Notes under the pieces: model-generated | What the model was told of the DNA's origin: nothing | Databases searched by the model: none | Seen by the model: only the letters and a program-made list of their open reading frames with translations | NCBI GenBank assembly: GCA_964035575.1 | Contig: OZ037859.1 | Span: forward strand, 434,001 to 498,000 | Source of the DNA: Rhynchopus sp. YZ270_cl-10 | Lineage: Eukaryota; Euglenozoa; Diplonemea; Diplonemida; Diplonemidae | DNA length: 64,000 nt | Direction: 5' to 3' | In this document: in pieces, positions 18,234 to 27,587 of the stretch | How positions within the stretch are numbered: the first letter of the stretch is position 1 | Layout: the number at the start of each line of letters is the position of its first letter | Translations under genes and position numbers: made by a program

Positions 18234-19310
18234 TTACACAGCGACTGCAGTGTTGAAGATATTATGAGAACCACTGAGGGCTTGACATCTACGTCTTTCC
18301 ACCATTGCGGGGTCCGTCCGGAGTGGCGCCTGCGGCTGTGCGGTAGTGTGCATGAGGGAGCCGTTGTGCTTTGTCACCCATGGCCTCACCGTTTCAGGAT
18401 AAACACTGAGCGGCACAGCAGCGAGGGGCCCTGTATGCACTGTCATTGGAGGGGGTGGGTGCGGGACGAACCTCCCCCACCCGGTTCTCTGCGTGATACT
18501 CCCTACGGCGCTTCGCAGGGCATACGCTTTGCTGGTATTGTCAAAGACCGATTCGGGAAGCACTTCTGATTTATGCGCATGCACGATTTTGCCTTTCGCT
18601 AAGGAAACCCTCTTTCCTATGTGGTGGTCGGGTTTGGCAGGGATTGGGGCTTCTTTTCCGATGACGCCGTCCATGGATGAGAGATCGGCGTATCCAGTAC
18701 GGATGCAGAGGTTTGCGGGGGGTGCGGTGACGGAACGTTCCGTGGAGGAAGGGAAGGGGCGGCGGCCGGACCGGAGGGGTTTGGGGGCGGAGTGGGGTTG
18801 GGAGGCCCTGAAGCGGCGGTGGCCTTTGTCGCAGGGCAGGTCGAGGGTGTGGGTGAGGGGTTCGGAGACGCGGTTTCGCGCGGAGTGCTGGCGTTTGCGG
18901 AGCGGGCGGGGTGGGTTTGGAATTGGCTTCAAATTGTTTTGCAGTGCTGCCGCAATGTCGCCTTCCGCCTTCTTCCTCTGTGCAGCATTCAACGTCGCGC
19001 AATCTAACGTATTCCGCAACAACCCCACCACCATATCAGCCCGGTCATAGTCTTCACGCACCTTAGCAACAAGAGACCGTTCCCCTCCCAAGCTTGCCTG
19101 AAGCTTCGCCTGTCGCCGTAAAGAGGTTAAATGCAAAGTCAGACGTGCCATGAGAAGCTCGGTAGTCTCCTTCTCCCGTCGGATCGCTCCTTTCACGCCG
19201 CTGCATTTTTGGAGAACCTCGTCGCGAAGGCGGGGGTGTTGGGTAGGGGCGCATGGGGCGGTGGAACGTCGGATAGGTGGGGTGGTGAATAGCTCTTCTG
19301 GGGCGTCCAT
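18234..19310 (-). CDS. Unknown protein with N-terminal coiled coil (358 aa)
   Basis: This is a single exon from MDAPEELFTTPPIRR to a terminal VAV. Residues about 30-130 are helical and charged (LRDEVLQKCSGVKGAIRREKE, KVREDYDRADMVVGLLRN, AAQRKKAEGDI) and look like a coiled coil. The rest is basic, proline-rich and probably disordered (PNPPRPLRKRQHSARN, SGRRPFPSS). Coding bias is supported by continuous GC-rich sequence compared with the flanks. I recognise no family. A cytoskeletal or axonemal role is only a guess. A family hairpin (19329) sits directly upstream of the ATG, in the presumed 5' UTR. Confidence 0.65.
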   Translation of the reverse strand: MDAPEELFTTPPIRRSTAPCAPTQHPRLRDEVLQKCSGVKGAIRREKETTELLMARLTLHLTSLRRQAKLQASLGGERSLVAKVREDYDRADMVVGLLRNTLDCATLNAAQRKKAEGDIAAALQNNLKPIPNPPRPLRKRQHSARNRVSEPLTHTLDLPCDKGHRRFRASQPHSAPKPLRSGRRPFPSSTERSVTAPPANLCIRTGYADLSSMDGVIGKEAPIPAKPDHHIGKRVSLAKGKIVHAHKSEVLPESVFDNTSKAYALRSAVGSITQRTGWGRFVPHPPPPMTVHTGPLAAVPLSVYPETVRPWVTKHNGSLMHTTAQPQAPLRTDPAMVERRRCQALSGSHNIFNTAVAV

Positions 19311-19922
19311 GAAAAGGGAGGAGAAAAGAAAAGTTTATGGACCTAAGCCTCAGAGTGCTTCAAAAAGGAGTTGGAGAAGGGGGGGGGAAGTGTGTTGAAA
19401 GTGTGGGGATTTAACCTGATGGGAGGTGGTGGTTGTGTGTGGGGGAAAAGTTAACTCAGAGAGGCCACATTCCGAAGGTGTGATGTTCACAAAAAAAGTA
19501 TCCTTCCGCGATGTTTGCCTCGGGTAACTACCCCCTTTGAATGCAACATTCCGGGGAAGTACAGAGTCGATACTACGAAGCGGCACTGCACTGTGAGAGC
19601 GGGAGAACGAAAATGTACTTCCCTTGGCGCACGAGGCAGTGAAGGTGGAAATGCACCAGGCTGACTGGCCACTGGTCTTCCAGAAGTTCCTGAGGTTATC
19701 GAGAAGGAGAATAATGATAAGAGCAGCGAGCAGGAGCGGTACTTCTCTGACTAAAGGTGTTACTCGCCATTCTCAACCGGAAGGAAGGCGGAAGGCGAAG
19801 AAAGAGGGCGACACCCGCACCTTCGATCGGACCCGCTACGATGGAAGTCCACTTCTCCTCCTTCAGGAGTACGAAGTCCGCAAATTTGTGGAACTAAAAA
19901 AAAAACGAAAGAAAGATACAAT
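19311..19922. other. Intergenic
   Basis: This is the 5' flank of the preceding gene plus unassigned DNA up to the inverted-repeat element. Open frames occur on both strands, but none has recognisable content. Confidence 0.4.
19329..19365 (+). repeat. Dispersed hairpin upstream of 19310 gene
   Basis: AAGTTTATGGAC, stem CTAAGC (19343-19348), loop CTCAGAGT, GCTT. The distal half is truncated. The transcript of the neighbouring gene would carry its complement in the leader. Confidence 0.55.
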
Positions 19923-20631
19923 GGGGGGTATGTAACTTTGTGTATTAGTGTGTAAAATTTGACCGGCCCTTTGGGTGAAAAAAAAAGGGTGAGGGGAGTT
20001 GGGTCCAGTCATAGGGAGTATAGCATATTTTTTGGAAAATTCTTCAAAAAAGCAAGGATTTTTGTTGAGCACAATGAAATTTTCAGAAAAATCCCAATTT
20101 TCGGCCAAATTTGGAGCAAATTATGGCCCACCCACCCCGATTTTGGGTCAAAAACCGACTTCATTTTTGCACAGGAGTGCCTACGATGTCGTAAACCAGA
20201 GGTCCTCTGGATGCATGCATTGATAAATACAACACTGGAAATTGCAAGGAACGAGTCTACATGTGCGTGTTCTCTAGCCACTACAGTCACAGGGTGTGCA
20301 CAAAATGACCGTATTGTGGCTGAAGTTTGACTTGCGAAATTTCGCGAACATCTATTTCTGAGGTTTTCTTTGGATTCTTTGGGCCATTTTATGACCTACC
20401 ACGCCCGATTTTGGGCGATAAAACAAAATTTTGTCAGGTCAAAAATCGCCTAGTACTTGTGAAAAGAATTGCTAAGGAAATGTGTAATATGCGTGTTTTT
20501 GTACAAAAGTACGTTTTTGGGTGCTTCTGGAGGGTCAAAACACCAAAATTTTGCGTTTTTTTGCACTTTTTGGTGCCCAAAAACCCAACTCAGGGGTCGA
20601 AATTTCCCCGGGAAAAAAAAATTTTTTTTTT

Positions 20632-21040
20632 CGATTTTTCGATTTTTTGACAAGGCGCTGGCCCATACAAAATGCACTGGTGGTACAGAAAATGGCCGGT
20701 GAATAAACTCTAGATGCTCAAAACCGCCTAATTCTTGCTTTTTTGGACTTTTTGGTCCCAGAAGGGTACATAGGGTGTAGTGAGCAGGCCTCAAAAACAC
20801 TTGTGAAAAAAAAAAATTGGGATTTTTTTTTTTTTGAGATTTTTCGATTTTTCGACAAGGCGCTGGCCCATACAAAATGCACTGGTGGTACAGAAAATGG
20901 CCGGTGAATAAACTCTAGATGCTCAAAACAGCCCAATTCATGCTTTTTTGGACTTTTTGGTCCCAGAAGGGTACATAGGGTGTAGTGAGCAGGCCTCAAA
21001 AACACTTGTGAAAAAAAATTTTGGATTTTTTTTTTTTTGA
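20632..21040. repeat. Two-copy 205-bp direct repeat
   Basis: GACAAGGCGCTGGCCCATAC occurs at 20649 and 20854. The following approximately 170 bp, including ACTGGTGGTACAGAAAATGG and CCTCAAAAACACTTGTG, are nearly identical. Confidence 0.9.
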
Positions 21041-21124
21041 GATTTTTGAAAAATCGGCCGATTTTGCGACCAATTTTGGCTGGGGAATTTCGACGACCAA
21101 AGGGTCCCCCCTTTGGGTTTTTTC

Positions 21125-21251
21125 AAAAAATCGGGTATTTTTTGTGTATAAATAGTACCCGGTCAAAATGCCGGTCAAAATGGGGTGCCGGTCAAATGAC
21201 ATACCCTATTTTGACCGGGTACTATTTGTACACAAAAATACCCGATTTTTT
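21125..21251. repeat. Foldback, ~44-bp arms
   Basis: Arms 21125-21169 and 21208-21251 are inverted with 2-3 differences (AAAAAATCGGGTATTTT against its complement). The spacer carries three GGTCAAA units. Each arm holds TATAAATAGTAC or its counterpart. Confidence 0.85.
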
Positions 21252-22047
21252 CGGGAATTTTTGACAACACACTGGTTAAGTGACCGGTCAGAACCGGTCA
21301 AATTACATACCCCCCAATTCCATCCTGGACATTTCACAGGCCTGACGGGGTGACTAATCCAACACATTTTCTCTTCTTCCAAAAGCGATCCGATAACGTA
21401 TGAACGCAAGGAATGCACACTCTGCAAGAAAGAGTGTCCATTTTGTCCCAAGACAGTTTCCACAGCTGGATTCAGCCAAGCTGTATGGGCACAGAAAAGA
21501 GATCGATGCCAAATTATGACTACTATGCGGAGATAGGCACCAGTCCTTCAAACAAAAAAAGCCCCGTAAACGAAATCAAAAACTCCCCCACCCTCTCCCT
21601 GTTTCCAATGCAGGTTTCACAACTAGTAGGCCATCTAAGGCCACTCATTACCTGCAGATAAACAGCGCCGTTGGCTACTTCGCCGGAGTGTGGGTGAGAG
21701 GGAAGGGAGTGCTGTTTGTGTGCAAATTTGGCTGAATTGTAGTGCAAGAAAGTGTTGAGGGTGGGGATGACGGGGAACTTTTTTGTGCGGGTTTCACCAA
21801 GAGCAGCAAGGGATAGGGGGAATAATCATAAAGGAGAGGGATTGCGAAAGTACAATACCCGGACTACTTTAACAAAAAAAACAAAAAAAAAAAAAAAAAA
21901 TACCTGGAAGATAGATTTGGGCAAGGAATCAGGTCGGAAATATAAAAAGTTTGTAAGATACTGCCTCTCGCGGCTCAGCCACCGTAAAAGAAAATGAATC
22001 GATTTCGAAATGTGTTGTTAAAAAAAATAGAATCTGACTTCAGGATA

Positions 22048-22086
22048 TGATAAGTGAAGAGAACCTCTCGGTGTTTCGTTACCTCA
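22048..22086 (+). repeat. Dispersed hairpin, degraded
   Basis: GATAAGTGAAGAGAAC, CTCTCG, GTGTTTC, GTTACCTCAC. The head and tail fit the family; the stem (AAC/GTT) is short. Confidence 0.4.
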
Positions 22087-22197
22087 CTAAAAAAAAAATG
22101 TTTTTTTTTTGGCAGACAAATGTGTCTCACGACCCACACACTCTTTTAACAAACGGAGCTATAACCCCGCCCCCCTACACTGATATACAAAGAAAAT

Positions 22198-22241
22198 AGA
22201 TGGTTGCCAAGCATCGTACGCCTCTTGTTGCTTGGTCTCAT
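22198..22241 (+). repeat. Dispersed hairpin, CCAAGC type
   Basis: AGATGGTTG, stem CCAAGC (22207-22212), enlarged loop containing GCCTCTTGTT, stem GCTTGG (22230-22235), TCTCAT. Confidence 0.55.
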
Positions 22242-22410
22242 AAAAACCCCTCTCCCCTTTGCTTTGAAGCTGATATCCCTCTCCTGACAAAATCTATGCC
22301 ACATTGCGTTGTGGTCTCACCCCCTCCTCCCCTGATGTCGTACGTTGATAATCATACTGTGTACTATACAGAGTAGAGACTATTTTGCGTATTCATTGCA
22401 TTCTGTTAAA

Positions 22411-22458
22411 GAGAAGTTGAAAGTGCAAATGCCCCACAGTACATCGGACGCAGACTGT
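22411..22458 (+). repeat. Dispersed repeat, GCAAATGCC variant
   Basis: GAGAAGTTGAAAGTGCAAATG, CCCCACAGTACATCGGACGCAG. It is the same architecture as 42855 and 43393. Confidence 0.55.
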
Positions 22459-22690
22459 TAAATTGAAGTATTTACAAACACGGCGGACCAGTTAGTCAGG
22501 AGGACTACTAGTAGTGCTACTAGTCCAAATGACTAGTGTTTTACGACTATAATGTTACACCAGTAGGTTAGCACCAGTCGTTATGAATAGTCGTTACGAC
22601 TAGTAGTGCCAGTAGTCCGCACTGTTTTGCCCACCCCCTTCTGCTCCCCATGAGACTTTTTAGACTTTTTGAAAAAGGGGTCCAAAGATA

Positions 22691-24472
22691 TCAGAGAAGG
22701 TTTGCCCAGCGTTCACGCACTGCGTAGGTTGCGACGTCCATCGTGTGCGGGCGGAGGCCGAGGGGAGGAAAGCCTTCTTCTCCGTTGATCTGTTCGTCGA
22801 AGGTCCAGAGGCCGAGCCCGCCGATGTCATCGTTGCAGGTTGCTTTGCGCGCAAGCTCGCCTGGGGGGAGGGAGCTTCCGGTGTGTCCGTAGCGGGTGCT
22901 GACGCCGACGATGTCTTCGTCGTCATCGTCTGGGACGACGTCGAGGTTGCTTGCGAGTTCTAGCTCTTTGGAGCAGTTGCGTTCGAGATGTGTTGCACTC
23001 CACATATGCGTCTGCACACCGCTCGCCGCATGCTTCACCAACACATGATACACCACCATCGCCTGCAGCAACATCTGCTCCGCCGCCATCTTCAACACCT
23101 CCTGCAAGGTCCCGGTCCCTGTTGTCTTATGATTGCGATCACGCAGTGCATCCATCACGCTTGTATACCGCACTGTATTCGCCTTCCACCTCGCCGCTAT
23201 CCTCGACGCATACCCCGTGGCAAACACCACCAACGCTATTTGAGAGAGGGTAAGCGAATAGCCGGCAACCACGCATTTGAGCAGCGACCAACCGAGCACG
23301 CATAGGGACGACGTGAGGGTCAGGTAGTCTAGCGGTTTGTGCCGAGCAACGCGCTCGGGAACGAGAAGGTTGATATCTGACTTCGGAACATCAACATAAT
23401 GATGGATTTCGATATTGCGAGGGTTAAATACGCCTCCCCCAGTACGCCATTCTGAGTGAGTCTCCAGTGAAGTCCGTTTCCTGCGTCTGCGGAACACAAC
23501 AAGCACATCACGATACGTCTCCTCCTTCAATGCACAAGGTCGGAAAAAATTGAAAAACAAAAAATTGACCATCCCCTTCTGTCTCCCGTTGAGAAGCTGT
23601 GTGTTTGTATTGTGGAGAAGAATGTCATCGGTGTCAGAAAGCAGAAGCTTTTTGCGCTTCAAATAGGTGTCCTCCCAGCGATCGATATCGGGGTCAATAA
23701 ACTCCGCTAATGACGGAAATATTTGGTTATACTGGAAATAAAGATATGAAGAACACTCAGATTGAAGGGCTTCCAGCTTTTCGAGCACGAAATACCCTGA
23801 GGTCGACACCTCACCTTCACCACGTACAAACATGCCGACACCGTTGAAGAGAATGGGATCATCTGCGCGCTCCGTTTTCTTGTTAAGATGGTGATTGGGA
23901 TGCAACTGATGCACACTCGTCTCTTCCTCCTTCTTTGAGAACACATCCACACCAAACCTCTCCAAATACGTAACCTGCTTCTCCGCTGGAATCGTTGTAT
24001 CGTAAAACCCTTCAATCAAATTCGGGTAGTTCTGCAGAAGCACGCTTTCGTCAAGCCATTTTGTGTTCACATAGTACCGATGCTGTCCAAAGGAGGAGAA
24101 GACAGCGCATTCCTGCTCCTGCCGGGTGACGTGGCGAAAGCCAGATCTACCTGCAATTGGAATAAAATTGTTGAAGAAGCGCCGTTCTCGTCTTTCATAG
24201 TACTCTGACTCAGAAGCTGCAGAACGTTCAAAGCGTGTGTCCATATAAGCCTCACGCCCCTCTCTCGGGTCAAAACACCAAAAATCCTTCTCAACCTTCC
24301 GTTCCACCTTCAAAACCGAAGCCTTCACTAAGTTTTCGACCAAATACACCAGCTCCTTAAAAGACTCGGAGCTCTGCTTCCGTAGACGCAAGTCATGTTG
24401 CGCATATTTCGTAAAATTAAAAATGCTTCCCTGAAAGAACAACGACGTCTTGGACAGATTCTCTAACTTCAT
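22691..24472 (-). CDS. DUF3754 / TMEM143-like membrane protein (593 aa)
   Basis: This is a single exon. The first ATG in frame is MKLENLSKTSLFFQ. The N-terminal half is soluble with FNNFIPIAGRSGF and an RYYVNTKWLDES region. The DUF3754 landmarks follow in order: RDVLVVFRRRRKR, then IEIHHYVDVPKSDINLLVPER, then KPLDYLTLTSSLCV. These match the TMEM143-type arrangement of a strand-rich domain, a 'DIP..DLE.LFP' motif and paired membrane helices (LGWSLLKCVVAGY and ALVVFATGYASRIAARW). The C-terminal region contains KMAAEQMLLQAMVVYHVLV and an Asp-rich stretch. TMEM143 relatives are mitochondrial or plastid membrane proteins of unknown activity. Confidence 0.75.
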   Translation of the reverse strand: MKLENLSKTSLFFQGSIFNFTKYAQHDLRLRKQSSESFKELVYLVENLVKASVLKVERKVEKDFWCFDPREGREAYMDTRFERSAASESEYYERRERRFFNNFIPIAGRSGFRHVTRQEQECAVFSSFGQHRYYVNTKWLDESVLLQNYPNLIEGFYDTTIPAEKQVTYLERFGVDVFSKKEEETSVHQLHPNHHLNKKTERADDPILFNGVGMFVRGEGEVSTSGYFVLEKLEALQSECSSYLYFQYNQIFPSLAEFIDPDIDRWEDTYLKRKKLLLSDTDDILLHNTNTQLLNGRQKGMVNFLFFNFFRPCALKEETYRDVLVVFRRRRKRTSLETHSEWRTGGGVFNPRNIEIHHYVDVPKSDINLLVPERVARHKPLDYLTLTSSLCVLGWSLLKCVVAGYSLTLSQIALVVFATGYASRIAARWKANTVRYTSVMDALRDRNHKTTGTGTLQEVLKMAAEQMLLQAMVVYHVLVKHAASGVQTHMWSATHLERNCSKELELASNLDVVPDDDDEDIVGVSTRYGHTGSSLPPGELARKATCNDDIGGLGLWTFDEQINGEEGFPPLGLRPHTMDVATYAVRERWANLL

Positions 24473-25495
24473 TTTTTTTGAAAAACCCAAAAGGGCAAAA
24501 AGATGCACACAAGATAAATGTGCGAAGAGAAAAAAAATCAGAACATGTGTAAAGGGAGGGGTGGGGGGGGGAGCGCTGTAAAGGACGATTTGGGAGGGTT
24601 GAAAGGAGAAGATGAAAATCGATGCAGGTATTCTAAACTCTTCGTGCGCCTTTTTTGTTGCCTTTATTTGTTTTTTGTTTTTTGAACAGAAAAATTGGAT
24701 GCAAGAGCAAAGTGTCTGCTCGTTTTGTATTTTTTAATTTTTTTTTGAAAATCACCACAGCTTTCATAAGAGTTTTTGTCTTTGTTTTTTTTTTGTCTGT
24801 TTGTTTTATTTTTTTTTTTTGTATTTTTCGTTCATTATAACTCCCATGCATTTTCCCATTGTCATGCACTATCTCACATTCTGAGATTACTACCCACACC
24901 CTTTGCCCGTATGGGGCTTATTTTGTTCGACCTGGTGATGTCTCATTCACATGATCTCAGTTTCACATTTCTCACCTTTAGCGTTCTTAGGGTACATTGT
25001 GTGAAACAAATACGTAAAAGAAATCCAGTGAAGCAGAGGACACACCTCTCACAATGGAAATCCTGCGCAAAAAGGGGGGAAGGACTTAACCTACTTGGTT
25101 ACTCGCGAAAATTTTTATTTATTTTTATATATCCAGCAACTCATGGATCATTACGTTGGGCCGAGGACAGACACAACAAAAAAAAAAAATACAGATAAGA
25201 GTATGTGTCTGGATAATGAAGAAGAACCGCGCCCACACCAGGGTTTTCTTCTCTAGGGGGAAACAGGGGGTGAAACAGTTGCTGTCATGCCGTCACTATT
25301 TTTTTGTGTTTCCATGAAGACCATTTCATGGACAAGAAGGCACAGTGTACAACACTGATGCCATCAAAGGCAATGATTTTTGGGTAAAAGTGCACTGGTG
25401 TGGGCAGAACAGAAGAAAAAAAGTGTAGCTGCAAATGCAATCCAAAATAGGCACTGACACTCCGTGGATCGAACCCGACTGTTGGAAAAAAAAGG

Positions 25496-25543
25496 AAAAG
25501 TTTGTGAGATGAGAGCGTGAACATCACGTGTTCCGTCACCTTG
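25496..25543 (+). repeat. Dispersed hairpin, GAACA type
   Basis: AAGTTTGTGAGATGAGAGCGT, stem GAACA (25519-25523), loop TCACG, stem TGTTC (25529-25533), CGTCACCTTG. The stem is completely changed relative to the CTAAGC type but remains perfectly paired. Confidence 0.65.
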
Positions 25544-25647
25544 AAACGTTTTGAAACAGATACAACCCTTCTGAGAAAGAGACGACGTTGCACAAGTAAA
25601 TGGCATGAACAGACAAAAAAAGAAAAGTGAATGAGAGCGCAAATGGT

Positions 25648-25683
25648 TGGTAAGATGACCCTGAGCCTCTCGCACTCGGTCGA
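25648..25683 (+). repeat. Dispersed hairpin, CTGAG type
   Basis: GGTAAGATGACC, CTGAG, CCTCTCGCA, CTCGG, GGTC. The outer GACC/GGTC pair replaces the usual AA/TC internal loop. Confidence 0.6.
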
Positions 25684-25995
25684 AACAAAAACCACCGAAA
25701 GATAAATATTGGCAGCGTCCAAAAAAACCTCCTCAGTTGGCAGGTAAAACGCATTTACTTCCGTTTTTGAAAATAAGGAAATGGAAACATTTCTTAAGTT
25801 CGTGGTTTCCAGGGTGCAACCACTAAAGGACAGTGTCATGTACCCAACCCGACGTGAAAAAGAAAAACCACGTATCCTCTCGTTACCAAAAAAAAAAAAC
25901 CCCCCTCAGCAACACGGCACGAAACAAACCATATCCTATCACAAAAACGAACCTTTCGTGCTTTGTCATGCGTCTCCCGACCCCCGACTCAAACA

Positions 25996-26169
25996 TCACA
26001 TTACTGTACATTTAAACTTGCTGTCGCCTTTTTTGGTTGCTTTGCCCTTTTTGCCCTTGCCTTTGCCTTTGCCGCCTTTGCTGTCTTTGTCCTTCTTTTC
26101 TTTCGGCTTCTTTACAGCTGCTGGGGCTGCAGCTGCGGCGGGTGCTGGGGCAGGTGCAGGGACAGCTGG

Positions 26170-26201
<32 letters not shown>

Positions 26202-27147
26202 CTGCGGGTGGCGCGTCAGCGGTGGGCGCTGCCTTCTCGGGGGTGGGCTGTGCAGGAACCGGTGCAGGAGGAATACCACCGTTGCGCTCGCTTCTGACTT
26301 GTCGCACGACCTGATGGAAGAGCTCTGTGATGTTTGTACTGTCCTTCGCAGACGACTCGAGGAACGGCACAGACCCCTTCCCGTCAGCAGACCACGCTGC
26401 TGCAAGCGCCTCACCCTCTTTCGTCAACACCCGTCTGTGCGAGTCCATATCACATTTGTTCGCAACAAGGATAATAGGGACATGCTCCGCAGACCGCTCT
26501 TCAAGCACATCCTCCCGCAGACGCTCGACCTCCTGAAAGCTGTTCCTGTCCGTGATGCTGTACACCGCAATGAAGCCCTCTGCCTTCTGGTAGTACTGTG
26601 CACGCAGTGCCTTGTACTCCTCCTGCCCAGCGGTGTCGACAATCTCGAGAATGGAGGTCTCACCATCAATCACTTCCTGTTTTCTGAACTCATCAAGAAT
26701 TGAAGGGTCTCGCTCAGAAAAGAACTTTCCCTGTGGTTATGATATGAGGTGAAAAGAAGAAAACTTGAAACTGTCTGATAAGAAAAGAAAAACCTCTAAA
26801 GATGAATGTGCCTCTCAAAAAATGCGCCAGGGGGTGGAACAAAACAGCAAAAGGAAAGACAGAAAGAACAGCTGAAAGTGCAAACGCCTCACCGTTCATC
26901 GGCAGACGCAGGCACTGGTTTTCCGCGGGCTATCGAACCCCAAAAAGCACTTCACTGGTATGCACACGGTTACTAGGGAGGTCGTAAGCAGGAACATAAT
27001 CGCCCCAGAAAGGGAGGGGTATTTTTTATCAAAGAAAAAAATGGGTTCTTTGTGGACACATACCTGCACAAATTTGACGGATATCGCAGACTTCCCCACT
27101 CCCCCTGCTCCAAAAATCACCAATCTGTACTTCGCCGGTGTGGCCAT
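25996..27147 (-). CDS. Ras-family small GTPase with Ala/Lys-rich tail and CaaX box (272 aa), 2 exons
   Basis: Exon 1 is 27064-27147 and exon 2 is 25996-26730. The intron is 333 nt (GTATGT...CCACAG, phase 0). The nucleotide-binding motifs are all present: G1 GAGGVGKS (residues 13-20), G3 DTAGQEEY, G4 NKCD and G5 ESSAKD. Switch I reads DPSILDEFRKQ, as in Ras proteins. After residue about 190, Ala/Pro-rich and then Lys/Gly-rich low-complexity sequence leads to CTVM, a farnesylation-type CaaX box. This implies GTP-dependent signalling at a membrane. The tail is longer than in typical Ras (272 versus about 190 aa). The intron contains two members of the hairpin superfamily. AGCAG (27164-27166) lies 16 nt before the ATG. 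Confidence 0.92.
26796..26833 (+). repeat. Dispersed hairpin in Ras intron, degraded
   Basis: TAAAGATGAATGTGC, CTCTC, then an A-run and TGCGCC. The head and loop match the family, while the 3' arm is partly lost. Confidence 0.45.
26870..26940 (+). repeat. Dispersed repeat in Ras intron, GCAAACGCCTC variant with T-arm-like tail
   Basis: CTGAAAGTGCAAACG, CCTCACCG, TTCAT, CGG, CAGACGCAGGCAC. GTGC pairs with GCAC, and CCG with CGG. The tail GGGCTATCGAACCCC resembles a tRNA T-arm. The same tail type is at 41703. Confidence 0.6.
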
Positions 27148-27587
27148 TTCTAACGTCAACACTCTGCTAAGATATAAGGAGGGACGGAGGGAGGAGGAGA
27201 GGGCAAATTACACTCAAAAAAAAAATCCCCCGTTTTTTCCTGTTGTTTCATGCCAAAAAGAGGGAATGAACTTTTCCTCCCCTCTGGCTGCAGCACCAGA
27301 GGGAACAAAAAAAAAATGTGCTGTAGAATATGGCGAACGACCATCTGCCACTAGTTTTACACATAAACATTTGCATTTTTTTTTTCCACCACTTCTGACT
27401 CTCTCCCCCATGTACCTCCCCTGCCCCTTTCGTAACTGCTTTTGGGTTTGTGTTCTTTTTTCATTTCAGCAGTGTTACGTCATACACGAACCCTACCCTT
27501 TAAAACCCACCCATTTTCCCCCCGAAAGTTTTCTGAATTACGGACGGATAGCTTGGTTTTGCTCTCTCTCTCTCCGTCTCTTCTTAT
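27148..27587. other. Intergenic between Ras gene and CLF1
   Basis: The region is A-, T- and C-rich and spans the Ras leader and the CLF1 3' end. No additional gene is seen. Confidence 0.5.

Larger units (their letters stand above)
19923..21315. mobile_element. Candidate non-coding inverted-repeat element (1.39 kb)
   Basis: The left end GGGGGGTATGTAACTTTG is mirrored at the right end by CAAATTACATACCCCCC. Both ends are followed internally by TTGACCGG-type motifs. An AAT lies outside each end, a possible 3-bp target duplication. The interior is T-rich with no long coding frame. It contains a 205-bp direct repeat (20649-21040) and a foldback (21125-21251). It reads like a non-autonomous DNA element, but the short terminal match keeps confidence moderate. 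Confidence 0.45.
21316..22690. other. Intergenic, repeat-bearing
   Basis: This contains an A17-like run (near 21885), hairpins at 22048, 22198 and 22411, and a CTAG-rich imperfect palindrome (22495-22620). One plus-strand frame near 21385-21440 reads ECTLCKKECPFCPK, a CxxC-x3-CxxC pattern, but it is short and unsupported. Confidence 0.45.
24473..25995. other. Intergenic, T-rich, with hairpins
   Basis: No gene is supported. A 184-codon minus-strand frame near 25285-25839 runs straight through two family hairpins (25496 and 25648) and is rejected. The 24650-24830 part is very T-rich. Confidence 0.5.

Noticed and set aside
21385-21440. Plus-strand ECTLCKKECPFCPK zinc-knuckle-like peptide
   Set aside because: The frame is short, has no neighbouring conserved sequence, and would be the only plus-strand gene in the window.
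25285-25839. 184-codon minus-strand frame
   Set aside because: It runs through two family hairpins, is Phe/Leu-rich from T-runs, and has no recognisable domain.
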